This document shows positions 20,756 through 30,125 of a stretch of 64,000 nucleotides of DNA, in pieces (the stretch's first letter is position 1; every line of letters begins with the position of its first letter). Location of the stretch: positions 69,064,300 to 69,128,299 of the forward strand of contig CM049314.1 in assembly GCA_026874595.1 (NCBI GenBank). Reading direction: 5' to 3'. The notes beneath the pieces were generated by a model. It was not told where the DNA came from. It searched no databases and was given only the letters and a program-made list of their open reading frames with translations. This DNA is from Sipunculus nudus. Taxonomy: Eukaryota > Annelida > Sipuncula > Golfingiida > Sipunculidae. Position numbers and translations under genes: made by a program.

Positions 20756-23190
20756 ACGTAGAAGACGAACACGTGCTGATCATCCCATCGGATGCCGACG
20801 CGCAGTTTAACCCTGACAACACTGCTTCTGAATTTACCGTCCGGTTGCAGGAACCCGTGTACCTGAACCCCAATAAAAAATGGGAAGTGGCTTTGACCCG
20901 TTTGCACATACCTCTACAAACCATATGAGAGGATATGGAGAAAAGGTTTTATATTTATTTTGAAGAATATCGTCGTAAGAGCCAACAGGAGTCAGAAATT
21001 ATTACAGATCATCATCAAATTAATTTTACAGCCAACACCCGCCAGGATCTGATTGATTTGCTTACTAATCGAAAATATGAAAGTCGCTCCTTGAATGAAA
21101 ATATGGGGTTGCGTATAGGGGACTGTGGTGAAGGGATTTAGTTCACAAAGGAATCCGACACCATGTTGAAAATGCACTGGCTCGTGTCAGGTGAATATGA
21201 TACAAAATCTAGACTTACTGTGTTTCCTCCCAAGATTATCTTGGGGGATAACCTAAGCAGTTCACTCCAGTTACCTCGTGAATTAGATTTTCAACAGCTG
21301 CTGACTTACGAAAACATCGTAGAACGCGTATCCCCATATTATTTCACGTTGAAACTGTCTTCCGGGTGGGATGAAGCCAATCAAGACCCCACCAAACCCT
21401 GGACCAAAACGGAAGAATGGGTACAAAGGTTTTACATACCCGCTGAAACAACCCAAGGTCTCGGTGCTGTGTTCAACACAATCATGTCCCTTTTACACAA
21501 TGAGCCAGATAGGTTCAAGCTTCCCCCTGTTTTTCAAACAAATAACCATATTGGTGGTAAATATAAAGGTAGGCTTATCATGACCTACAAACACTTCCCT
21601 TCCAATGTACAGTTTCATGTGAAATATACACTACCCGAACAAGTGAGAAATTCGACTCAGATGGCAGACAGCAGACAGCGTGTTCAGCTCATAAGTAGTA
21701 ATCAGCTGGCTCAGCAACTATGTCTTGAACCAAACACGTCGGATAATGTCACGCTGACATTTACTGAAAAGAAGGAGGATGTGGTAAAATCTGAGGAAAG
21801 GGACGAGCAAAGGAGGCAGGCGGAAGCGTCTAATCGTGGATCGTGTCGTCCCTTGTACGTTGATCTGGATCATCCAGAGCAGGGTTTCGCAGGTTCTGAT
21901 GTTCTGAATGATCCGAAATATCACAGACGAGCATATAAATTTCGGTCAGGTTCAAGTGTACACAAGTGGTCTCATTACATTACGTCTCACAGTCTAAGTT
22001 CTTACGGAAGGGAAGACAACACACACACGCGTCCACAGCCGACCACACTAACTTTAAAATACAGGCGGAAGCGTACAGTCGAAGCATTCATAAATTTGAA
22101 GTTGACGAGCAGGTGTGGATGAATGTTTTGCTTAAAGACACCCTGGAGGAAAAAGATCTATTGAGAAGCACGGAACGAAGAGGGGTGGGGGGGTGTACCT
22201 CATCCTGGTTTTAAAAACATAGCAGTCAATGTCCCTCTGTACGTTCCACAGTATAGGGTCATAAGAAAGGGAAAACGAAGGTTGGAGGAGGTCAGCATTA
22301 AAATGGAAAAGAAAGATGGAAAGCGCGTCCAATTTGAGGCGGGTAGCACGAGCAATGTGACGCTTCATTTAAGGTCTTCGCCTTATGATTCCCCCAACTC
22401 GATCCAGGAAACGGTTCACTGCAATGAGAAATTTTACCTGCCGGAACCTAAAGATATTTTTGTACAGAACAATTATGTGTTAGGCCTGTTGGAAATCAAA
22501 GTACCCAACCGTTTTGTCAACGTGTACGAAAAAGAATACAACATCCAAGCCGTTGTTACGGCATCCAGAGGTTTCGATATGGTCCAGAGTTTCTCCCACT
22601 ACATCCCTGAGGGGGTGTACACGAACGAATCCCTGGTCAGGCACGTGTCCCGTGTGATAGAGAGATATTTCCTGGGCAGTCAGACACCCACGGCCCCTTT
22701 GCTTAGTATCAATGCACAGGAGAAACTGGACGTCAACAGAGAAACCAACAATTCCTTTGTTAGAAAAAACGATTTTCTAACCTTGCAATTCACTTTCAAC
22801 ACACCGTTAGCAAATGCGTTGGGGTACGAAACGGAAAACCGACAATATTTTGGGACTCATATGAAGTTTACGAGTGCGACTGGCGACGTGGATGTCAACA
22901 GAGTGTTCAACGTGATGTGGGTGTATGAAGAGGACCTGGTGGTGGAAAGTGTCGTAGGGAACACAAAGTCAAATTACGTCAGACATTTTCTCTTAAACGA
23001 AGGTGTGACAGTGGGAGATACAATTTGTTATCAGTTTCCCGTGGTGGATTACATCAAGCTGAAACCCATCACCCGCTTGAGAGAAATCAACTTAAAACTA
23101 ACCGACAACCTCGGACGAGATATCAAATTCCAAGAGGGGTACAAGGCCGAGGCCAGTGTGGTGATTCGCCCCACCAAATGGATAGTCTGA
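20752..23190 (+). pseudogene. Structural-type proteins, decayed and fused (two in-frame stops, two frameshifts)
   Basis: The frame opened at 20,752 (58 codons) meets TGA at 20,926-20,928, continues in the same frame to TAG at 21,139-21,141, and goes on to 22,122. The reading then seems to move to a second frame (ending 22,214), and back at a G run near 22,184-22,192, joining a long frame that ends at 23,190. The start carries a domain with FNPDNT and a WEVAL..L.IP motif; the middle and the end each carry the matching closing pattern (a hydrophobic strand, D/K.G..I/V.FE.G, then LHLR or a similar strand). This implies two related ORFs, the second having lost its own start. The same domain makes up the intact gene at 23,178. 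Such repeated modules fit Polinton virion proteins (minor capsid, penton or fibre-like), but I cannot say which. Confidence 0.6.
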
Positions 23191-23621
23191 AAGGGTTTTA
23201 CCTGGTGCTTACCAGCGATGCATCCCGCGAGTTTAACCCGGAGAACACGGTTGCCCAATTCAAGAACACGTTAATGGAACCCGTGGAACTGGTCGGAGTG
23301 AGACATAAAGTGGCTTTACAAAAGATCACTATCCCAAACGAGTTTGAACAAACCCCTTCTCCCAATGTGCTATTGGTTCATTTAAGTGACGTAAAGACGA
23401 AAGACGGGAGCTATGACGTCATAGGAACAGTGGTGCTACCCAATTCAAGAGAGCAAAAAAGCTTCACCGAAAATTTACACCTCCCCTATTATCTCGAATT
23501 CCAGAAAAACCGTATAGACACTTTGTCAGTTAAACTGACGGACCTAAAAGGAAACAAAATACGTTTCGAACACGGGACCCACGCCAGCATTGTAAACCTT
23601 CATTTTGTCCCTCTCACGTGA
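23178..23621 (+). CDS. Minor-capsid/penton-type candidate, 147 aa
   Basis: Intact ORF; its ATG overlaps the preceding stop by 13 nt. It has FNPENT near residue 20, a conserved VAL..I.IP strand near residue 48, and a closing D..G..I.FE.GT...VNLHF pattern. This is the compact version of the module seen in the adjacent broken gene. The all-beta, ~150-residue build fits a single-jelly-roll minor capsid protein next to the capsid genes, by inference. Confidence 0.5.
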   Translation: MDSLKGFYLVLTSDASREFNPENTVAQFKNTLMEPVELVGVRHKVALQKITIPNEFEQTPSPNVLLVHLSDVKTKDGSYDVIGTVVLPNSREQKSFTENLHLPYYLEFQKNRIDTLSVKLTDLKGNKIRFEHGTHASIVNLHFVPLT

Positions 23622-23654
23622 CCCCACCCATCATCCTTTGCGATCGTTTATCGA

Positions 23655-23709
23655 TATAAGTTCGTGCCAGGTTTCAGGAGCATTATAAGTGCCCACTATC
23701 CCCGTCGAG
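23655..23709 (+). promoter_or_regulatory. TATAAGT boxes before the 23,710 gene
   Basis: Two TATAAGT copies (ATATAAGTTCG near 23,655 and ATTATAAGTGCC near 23,684) lie upstream of the ATG at 23,710. The same heptamer occurs ahead of two minus-strand genes of the element. Confidence 0.45.
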
Positions 23710-24309
23710 ATGGACGCCCTTCGCGACAATTTGACCCTGATAGGGAGTGAGGCGGAACAGCTCGGAACGATACAGGGTTTGCTGGTAGAAAAGATGATAG
23801 ACAGAATGACCCATAACAAATTCGGCCACATGCTGATGACGGAACTGTGCGACAGGTTGACCAAGGCTGATGGGAACGACCTGAACCAAACTGAACCGAT
23901 CAATTGGGGTATTGAACAAGTCATGGCTTCACCCATCGAAAAACTGGAAGATAACTACCTGCAAGCGATTCTCAGACTGGCTAAGAGTCTGAAACACCTA
24001 ATGTCTTTGAGTAAGGACTATCACGGGTTCTGTGCTGTGTACACAGACACCCTAAATAATTTGAAGGCTAATTACGAAAGGCGCAACCTGAGATCCGGTG
24101 AGGAAGGCAACATGTGTAATGCCTCATCTACCTCCTCTGATGACGAAGAAGTTTTCACTCCTCGGATGTCTGGTGGCAACAAAAGGAAAATTGCTCCCCC
24201 ATCCTCTTTCAACCCCACTGAGAAAAAGAAGAAAAGAAGACCAGCTAAAACGGATCTGAAGAAAAGTGTGGCTGAACCGGAGCAGGCAAAACTTTCAACT
24301 ACTTCCTAA
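23710..24309 (+). CDS. Polinton hypothetical protein with basic C-terminal tail, 199 aa
   Basis: ATG at 23,710, downstream of the TATAAGT boxes. The first ~130 residues look alpha-helical; then come a Ser/Asp-rich acidic stretch (SSTSSDDEE) and a Lys/Arg-rich tail (EKKKKRRPAK) that resembles a nuclear localisation signal. AATAAACACA follows at 24,342. Not recognised. Confidence 0.55.
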   Translation: MDALRDNLTLIGSEAEQLGTIQGLLVEKMIDRMTHNKFGHMLMTELCDRLTKADGNDLNQTEPINWGIEQVMASPIEKLEDNYLQAILRLAKSLKHLMSLSKDYHGFCAVYTDTLNNLKANYERRNLRSGEEGNMCNASSTSSDDEEVFTPRMSGGNKRKIAPPSSFNPTEKKKKRRPAKTDLKKSVAEPEQAKLSTTS

Positions 24310-24341
24310 TTGTTTTGTGTTACATTTATGCTTTTGTGATT

Positions 24342-24365
24342 AATAAACACAATTTCAGATGAAAT
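24342..24365 (+). terminator. Poly(A) signal with shared downstream motif, second copy
   Basis: AATAAACACA (24,342-24,351) followed by AGATGAAAT (24,357-24,365) and TTTGTATG, closely repeating the arrangement at 20,107. Confidence 0.55.
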
Positions 24366-24396
24366 GACTTTTGTATGATATTTAATACATGTGTAA

Positions 24397-25164
24397 ATGG
24401 CAGCTGTACCGATCGGGCAGCTGATGTCTTCACCTGGCCAAGTGGTCAATTTGACCAAACACATGGCTGGTATGATATTTCCGGACGCTACCCGTGGTGC
24501 TGGGGTGTATATTGGGCAAAGGTATCAGAGAGGGAGCGGGGTGAACACGGGACAAAGGTATAAGAGAGGAAGTGGGGTGTACATAGGGAGGAGATGGCAA
24601 AAGGGGAGTGGGGAACTTTTTAGAGTAGGTCATCCAGGTGATCAATATAAACTGAAGGGGTTTGGGATCCCTTGGAACTCCATAGCCGGGATTGGCAAGA
24701 AAATTGTAAGGAGCGGGCTTGATCTGTTAAACAGGAACAAGGGCACTATCATAAAAGGGGTCAAGAAATTGGGGGAATCCGGATTGAAAAGAGCCGGGGA
24801 GTTTGTAGCACAAAAAATAGCCCCTAAACCTCAAGTAGTCAACCCCACTGAGATGACTCACACCATGGAAAATTCGAACGAAGTCGCTAAAAAAGGGTTG
24901 AGCAACGACGTACGTAATACAGTTGGAGAAATTGTGAGGCAGGTTACGACAAAATCTGCTGACCAAATCAGACGTATAAAAAGACCTCCACCCAGCCAGC
25001 AGGAAGCTGAAGTGGACGTGACGGCTCTTCCGGCTAAAAAGAGGAAGACTCCTCCGAAAAAGAAAAAGAAAGCCCCTGTCAAGAAAAAAAGATCAAAAAG
25101 TGTTAAAAAGAAAAAGCCTCGTTCGACTACTAAACGGAAATCGGGTTTCACCATCTTTGATTGA
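24397..25164 (+). CDS. pVI-like minor virion protein, 255 aa
   Basis: Intact ORF just upstream of the capsid gene. Residues ~36-75 carry three tandem units of the form GVYIGQRYQRGSG, like the glycine/arginine-rich motifs of Polinton and adintovirus pVI-type proteins. An amphipathic region follows (about 85-125, with GIPWNSIAGIGKKIV), then a Pro/Gln linker and a very Lys-rich tail (KKRKTPPKKKKKAPVKKK). In adenoviruses protein VI lies inside the capsid and disrupts endosomal membranes during entry; that role is inferred from family and position. Confidence 0.65.
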   Translation: MAAVPIGQLMSSPGQVVNLTKHMAGMIFPDATRGAGVYIGQRYQRGSGVNTGQRYKRGSGVYIGRRWQKGSGELFRVGHPGDQYKLKGFGIPWNSIAGIGKKIVRSGLDLLNRNKGTIIKGVKKLGESGLKRAGEFVAQKIAPKPQVVNPTEMTHTMENSNEVAKKGLSNDVRNTVGEIVRQVTTKSADQIRRIKRPPPSQQEAEVDVTALPAKKRKTPPKKKKKAPVKKKRSKSVKKKKPRSTTKRKSGFTIFD

Positions 25165-25184
25165 AATTTCTTAACACTGAAACC

Positions 25185-26589
25185 ATGCCTCCAGTTCCGC
25201 TTGACCTTCCCATGGCCCCTCCGGTCCAGAATGAAGAGCTGGTCCTGAACGATGAAGAAATCCAGTTGCAGGTCCTAGGGTCTCACACTGTTGAGCTGCA
25301 ACCCGCATCAGCGGCTTATGAACACACGTTGAATTTTACTGTCCCCAACGAAACTCGTTACTGTTACATTGATGTGAAAAACATTCTGTTGGACATGGAA
25401 CTGGCTCTGGAAAAAATTGACCATACTACCAACCAATGGAAGGCCATAGAGCATACCGATACTAAAATATTTCCCATTAACAACATGTTTCATTCTCTGT
25501 TCAGGAACGTGACGGTGCAAATGAACACCAAGACAGTGACGGACAGTGATGGTAATTATCCTTTCAGTGCTTACTTGCAGAAACTGCTGACGTGGAGTAA
25601 ACCTGCGGTGGAAACTCAAGGAGTGACCTGGGGATGGAGGACGGATCAGGACACAGAGCAAATGCAAAAGGTGGAATGTGTTCGTAAGAAGAACTTAAAA
25701 GCAAAGAGGAGGGTGGTAATATTATATTGACACAATGCCTGTCAATTCCAACCCCCAGTCCGACCGTCAAGAGAACTGGTTTTACGATAATGCCGGAACT
25801 GCGACTTACCGTAACATCCGCCTTATGGACACCCCCATGGTGGTACCATTCAACCAGACCAAGTTTCTTCCTTTCGGGGTGAACATGCACATCCAGTTTG
25901 AAAGGTCAGACATGAAGTTTATCATGATGGGAGAAAGTGCAAATGAGGGGAAAATTCGCATTAAAATTGTAAATGTCACCTTGAAGGTGCCCTATGTCAA
26001 AATCCAACCCCAGGTTTTTACTCAAATGGAAGCTGCAAACTCTCAAAAAGACATGATCATTCCTGTGTCAAAAGTTCGCATTTTTACGGATGACATCCCT
26101 GCAGGACTCGCCTCCAAAAACATCAGCCATGTTTTCCCTCCCTCTGCCCTTCCCACCAGGATTTTTGTTGGGTTTGTGAAAAACTCCTCCTTTAAGGGCT
26201 TGCTCCCAGAATACCCCTTTATCTTTAACCACGAAAATGTGACTCAGACCCAGGTGATCGAGAACGGAGTGCCCTACCCAACCCATCCCCTGAAGTGTGA
26301 TTTTGAAAAGAAAGAATACATGGACGCCTATCAGACCTTCCTAGAAACCCAAGGGTTTTACCGTAAAAACCTTCAGCCCATTGTAGATTACGAAATGTTT
26401 GGGGATGGGTTCACACTGTTCGGTTTTGACCTGCAGGGCGATACCACTGAGGCTGACCAATCAGTGCAGCATCTCAAACAATACGGCACTATCTCTATCA
26501 ACGTGATATTTAAGAAAGGTCTGGACCACACTTGTTTGTTTGGCCGATTACGAGGAGAAGCTGATCATCGACCCAAGGAAGAATGTTAG
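25185..26589 (+). pseudogene. Major capsid protein (double jelly roll), interrupted
   Basis: Two ORFs, 25,185-25,730 and 25,735-26,589, carry the N- and C-terminal parts of a Polinton/adintovirus hexon-type capsid protein. The first shows the conserved FHSLF..V.VQ.N and YPFSAYL..LL strands. The second shows the PFNQTKFLPFGV.M strand, a DDIPAGL region, the VGFV..SSF strand and an FGFDL motif near the C terminus. They are in different frames, and about 70 nt between them (25,660-25,735) are open in no frame, so this is real damage rather than a single-base slip. The last ~20 residues also appear shifted: the expected final strand is found in another frame around 26,540-26,610. The protease start overlaps the end. 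Confidence 0.75.
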
Positions 26590-27146
26590 GACCAGCTGGG
26601 ACGGTTAAGGACAGTGATGGATTTCCGAAAGAAGCTTTGAGCAATGAACAAATCGAAAAGGCGTTGGACAAATTGTTCACACCAGGACATTTCATGGGTG
26701 CTATACCCACCGGAGATTTACCCTCCCCTAGTGAAGTGTTTGTTAAATCGGATGGCCCACCCATTCACTTTATACTCAACACCAGTTATGAAGGAGAACA
26801 TTGGCAGGCTCTGACTATAAATAAAAACTACCTGTGCGAGTTTTTCGACCCCTACGGGATTCCTCCCATGCACGAGAAGGTGTTGGATTTTATGAAGAGG
26901 GTGTGTGGACGGAACTGGGAATGGAACGACATGATGATTCAGGACATTTCAGATCCAGACCGGGGAACGTGCGGACAACATTGCATCACATACCTCATAG
27001 CGCGTTACTTGCACCCAGACGAAGACATGCACACCATTCTCAACAGGGTGTACGTGGAGGGAGAATTTGATTTCAACAATGCTTTCGCATCTAAAATGTA
27101 CGGTTTCTTGCGTGATTATGTATCAGGCGTTAATGTGGAGAAATAA
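26583..27146 (+). CDS. Adenain-like cysteine protease (maturation protease), 187 aa
   Basis: Intact ORF. The catalytic layout of the adenovirus-type (C5) protease is visible: His73 in GEHWQAL, Asp89 in FFDPYG, Gln120 for the oxyanion hole, and Cys130 in GTCGQHC. Length is close to the ~200 residues of the family. It cuts capsid and core precursors during virion maturation. It lies directly after the capsid gene, as in other Polintons. AATAAA at ~27,145-27,150 overlaps the stop and probably ends the transcript. Confidence 0.88.
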   Translation: MLGPAGTVKDSDGFPKEALSNEQIEKALDKLFTPGHFMGAIPTGDLPSPSEVFVKSDGPPIHFILNTSYEGEHWQALTINKNYLCEFFDPYGIPPMHEKVLDFMKRVCGRNWEWNDMMIQDISDPDRGTCGQHCITYLIARYLHPDEDMHTILNRVYVEGEFDFNNAFASKMYGFLRDYVSGVNVEK

Positions 27147-27149
27147 AAA

Positions 27150-27544
27150 TGCATTACGTGTACATTGTGTCTATTCCTTTCTTACACAACTCCTAGTAAA
27201 TGAATGTATGGTTATTAAGACACCTTAATGGTGCGGTGATTCTCCTAAACGTAAATAGTTTTTATGTTTTTATTACAATTGTTTTAGTCCTTTTTTTTAA
27301 ATATTTTCCAGTAGATTTCTTCTATTTCTTTTTTTTTTTTTTCGTCCACCAGGATAAGTCATAGGGGCTGGGTTTCTTAGGTTTTGTCGTTCAGGTCCCA
27401 TGAACGTATTGCAAGGCAAAATGACAGTTGGGCCGCTGGGACCGGAATATATCACGTGACTACGACAGCCTCTTGATGGATTGATAAGCTTCCTTTGTGA
27501 CATACAAATGTCATTTGCGATTTGAAACCAGAAACGTAAACAAC
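27150..27544. other. Gap between protease and next gene
   Basis: AT-rich with T runs (27,285-27,341). No coding sequence; it presumably contains the promoter of the 27,545 gene. Confidence 0.4.
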
Positions 27545-28261
27545 ATGGCTACCTACGCTGCTCAACCGAACGCTTATACCCAGCAAATGATGATACTTCA
27601 AGAGAGCACCGAAATACAAATGATCCATGAAATGAATGAACTCGCCGATTCAAACGATTCTTACGGGATACCTGTCTACAGCTACAACACCTCCAAACTG
27701 GGTGAGCCGGGTGGATTTTTCTGTCGCCGATCGTTGTTGGTAGATTATGATTCGGAACAGATCAAATTTAACACTTTGGCAGCCCCGAAATTCAACAAGA
27801 AATTTCACACCACCACTTTCAGTCTGGACTTTGAAATGTTGACCGACTTCACCAACCAAGTGGAGTGGTTTGGGCGGATGCTCAGCCAACCGAACTTTGA
27901 CTATGGTACGTGTAAAATACATAGAGCTGACGTAGGACATATCAGAGAAGGTGTGAGGGGGATCCAGTTCCAGATTTTACCACAGTTCACAGGCGTGGGA
28001 TACAATGTGGAAATACGACAGGAAATGCAAGCTCACGACAAAGACAGTCGACCTATAGAAAACATGTGGCTGGCTCTGGAGGACAAGTTGGTTTTGAACA
28101 AGAAAGAATTGGTGTTTTTGAGTGTGTTTTTACTGGGGTTACAGAAGAAGTTGGAGAAGCCCACGGAAGCGGTGGGCAAGATATTTACGGAAGTGTCATC
28201 GAGCGAGGACGAACCTAAACAGAAGAAAGTACGACCCTCAGTTGGTTTCCAATTGTTTTAA
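27545..28261 (+). CDS. Polinton hypothetical protein, 238 aa
   Basis: ATG in the context AACATGG. A polar N terminus precedes a mixed beta-rich middle and a C-terminal Leu-rich segment (VFLSVFLLGLQKKL) with an acidic/basic tail. It is the last gene of the plus arm and is followed by AATAAA at 28,312. Its position near the structural cluster suggests a virion protein; no family recognised. Confidence 0.6.
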   Translation: MATYAAQPNAYTQQMMILQESTEIQMIHEMNELADSNDSYGIPVYSYNTSKLGEPGGFFCRRSLLVDYDSEQIKFNTLAAPKFNKKFHTTTFSLDFEMLTDFTNQVEWFGRMLSQPNFDYGTCKIHRADVGHIREGVRGIQFQILPQFTGVGYNVEIRQEMQAHDKDSRPIENMWLALEDKLVLNKKELVFLSVFLLGLQKKLEKPTEAVGKIFTEVSSSEDEPKQKKVRPSVGFQLF

Positions 28262-28479
28262 TTTTAACATTCGGACTCAGTCATAACTCAGTCATACATA
28301 GCTAATTGTGAATAAACAAAATCAACTCAAACAGTAAGTTTTATTTTCCTTTTATTCAAATTACAATAGGCCCCCCCCCCCCCTTTTTAACATGAAACTG
28401 TTAACTTCATTTATAGCATTTTGTATTTCCCATACAGATATATAAGTCTCTGCTTTGTGGTCAGGTACGAGGTGCACAG
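28262..28479. terminator. Convergent 3' ends of the two arms
   Basis: Plus-strand AATAAA at about 28,311-28,316 and a minus-strand AATAAA at about 28,353-28,358 mark converging transcripts. A C12 run sits at 28,371-28,382. Confidence 0.6.
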
Positions 28480-29799
28480 TTACAGTTGGGTGGAACCGGA
28501 CTCTTTTTTTGCCTGCTTTATTTCCTCGACCACTTTGTTCATGCTTTTCATCACTTTGTCCACTTCGTCCACTTCCATCGCGGACATGTCCTTCTTCTGT
28601 TCCTCGCTCTTCATGAACTCTATGACGGCTTGTCTCTGCACAGGTTTCAGCAGGTTGTCCATTACGGTCTCCGAGTTCAGGTCCAGTTTGCTGACATCTT
28701 CTTTCAACTCCTCTCCCCAACCTTCCAGTTGAGGCGTTACCGTTCCGTTTTCTACCGCTTTGGTGAATCTCATAAAATCTGACAGGTGGTTCGGAGGGGT
28801 GGGTCTTTCGTACATGGGAAAAGTGATGTATTTGACAGCGTTGAGGGCAGTCACAGCTAGCACTTTGTGTACCACGTCCACCAGTTCTTGGCACAGGGAA
28901 AGGGGGGCAATATCCTCTAAAGTAGGATCCCATTTCTTCATGTCTGACCACCATTTGACCAGTGTGTCCACTTGCTCTGGTTTGGTTTCTACGAACGACC
29001 ACGCCGTTTCTCTTAGGTAGTACACGTAAATATGACTCAGTGCCACGCACAGGAAGAAATACAGCGATTCCATGTGGTTGCAACATCCCACTACGTTTGG
29101 TTTGTTGCTCAGTTTTAAAACTTGCTCCATATATTTCACCCCAACCAGGTGACAAGCAAACAGTCCCACGTGAACCTTGCTCCCGTAAAACTGAAACAGA
29201 GGTTCTAAGTTTTCCACAGAATCTGGTCCTAAACTTGTCTTCACACACTCTAACATGAATTTTCGCATGCCGATGTGTAGATGGGCAGGGTCATGTTTTA
29301 GCGAGACATAGGAGGGCCATAAGTAAGGGTGTAGGATGCTTTCGTCCAAAGCTCGGAGAAAAGAAGGCTCCAGTTTGTATAGTGCATGTTCACTCACCCT
29401 GAATTTTTCTTTCAGTTCGGCGTTCTGATACACAACTTGCCTTCTTTCTTTCCTTGAGTTATCCAACAAGACCCGTAGGTTTTGCTGAGTGGTCTCCATG
29501 TCCAGTTTCTGAGCCTCCCATTCTTTTAATTGTTTTTTGTGTTCCTCTCTCATCTCCTTCATTGTCTCTTCCCATTCTGATATCTCTTTTTGCAATTTCT
29601 CATTTCGTTTAGCTAAGTCAGAACATTCGGAATTGTGGAACACTGAGGTGATGGGGTGTTTAGTCTGTAACTGCTGTTCTCCAAACCGGGAACCCGTAGT
29701 TTTCAAAGGCTCTATAGGGTGTGTAGCGGACATTGCGAAACCTGCCATTCTGCACGGTGTGCTGAGCGAGAGTGGTGTGGGTCCGGTAGTTCTCCTCAT
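28480..29799 (-). CDS. Coiled-coil helical protein, 439 aa
   Basis: ATG at 29,799 assumed; an ATG at 29,748 (422 aa) is an alternative, since TATAAGT at 29,800-29,806 abuts the first. Residues ~50-130 form a charged coiled coil (EKLQKEISEWEETMKEMREE). The remaining ~300 residues are Leu/Trp-rich and probably all-helical, with a charged C terminus. Function unknown. First gene of the minus arm counted from the convergence point. Confidence 0.6.
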   Translation of the reverse strand: MRRTTGPTPLSLSTPCRMAGFAMSATHPIEPLKTTGSRFGEQQLQTKHPITSVFHNSECSDLAKRNEKLQKEISEWEETMKEMREEHKKQLKEWEAQKLDMETTQQNLRVLLDNSRKERRQVVYQNAELKEKFRVSEHALYKLEPSFLRALDESILHPYLWPSYVSLKHDPAHLHIGMRKFMLECVKTSLGPDSVENLEPLFQFYGSKVHVGLFACHLVGVKYMEQVLKLSNKPNVVGCCNHMESLYFFLCVALSHIYVYYLRETAWSFVETKPEQVDTLVKWWSDMKKWDPTLEDIAPLSLCQELVDVVHKVLAVTALNAVKYITFPMYERPTPPNHLSDFMRFTKAVENGTVTPQLEGWGEELKEDVSKLDLNSETVMDNLLKPVQRQAVIEFMKSEEQKKDMSAMEVDEVDKVMKSMNKVVEEIKQAKKESGSTQL

Positions 29800-29822
29800 A
29801 CTTATATGATACTGTGATGATG

Positions 29823-30104
29823 TCACATTGGCGTTACGAACGGAATAGCTCCCATCCTTCCCAAACTCATTCTTGCACGCGGATCCCCAAGGGGAACTTT
29901 CATTTTAGTCCTTCTTTTACCACTACCAGTGAACTTTTTCTTAACAAAACCCAACCCGCTAATTATCTTAGGATCGATGTGTTTCTTCTTAAATATCCTA
30001 GCTCTCTCTTTAAACTTTCGAACTTTTCTGATAGCATTCTTAATCTCATCTTTTGTACCCTTCCCCCTTCTCCTCTTTCTCCCGTACCTTCTTCTTCTAG
30101 CCAT
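29823..30104 (-). CDS. Highly basic protein, 93 aa (core/histone-like candidate)
   Basis: ATG at 30,104 in a CCATGG context. Starts MARRRRYGRKRRRGKG and stays Lys/Arg-rich throughout. A second small basic protein besides that at 20,158. It may condense DNA in the virion (adenovirus pVII-like role), inferred from composition. Confidence 0.55.
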   Translation of the reverse strand: MARRRRYGRKRRRGKGTKDEIKNAIRKVRKFKERARIFKKKHIDPKIISGLGFVKKKFTGSGKRRTKMKVPLGDPRARMSLGRMGAIPFVTPM

Positions 30105-30125
30105 GGTGAGGTTTTTTATCTGTCT

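Noticed and set aside
28421-29258. Open frames opposite and alongside the coiled-coil gene (including 28,361-29,248 minus)
   Set aside because: Arg/Gly-rich compositional shadows of the 28,480-29,799 gene; the latter has a coherent coiled coil and start.
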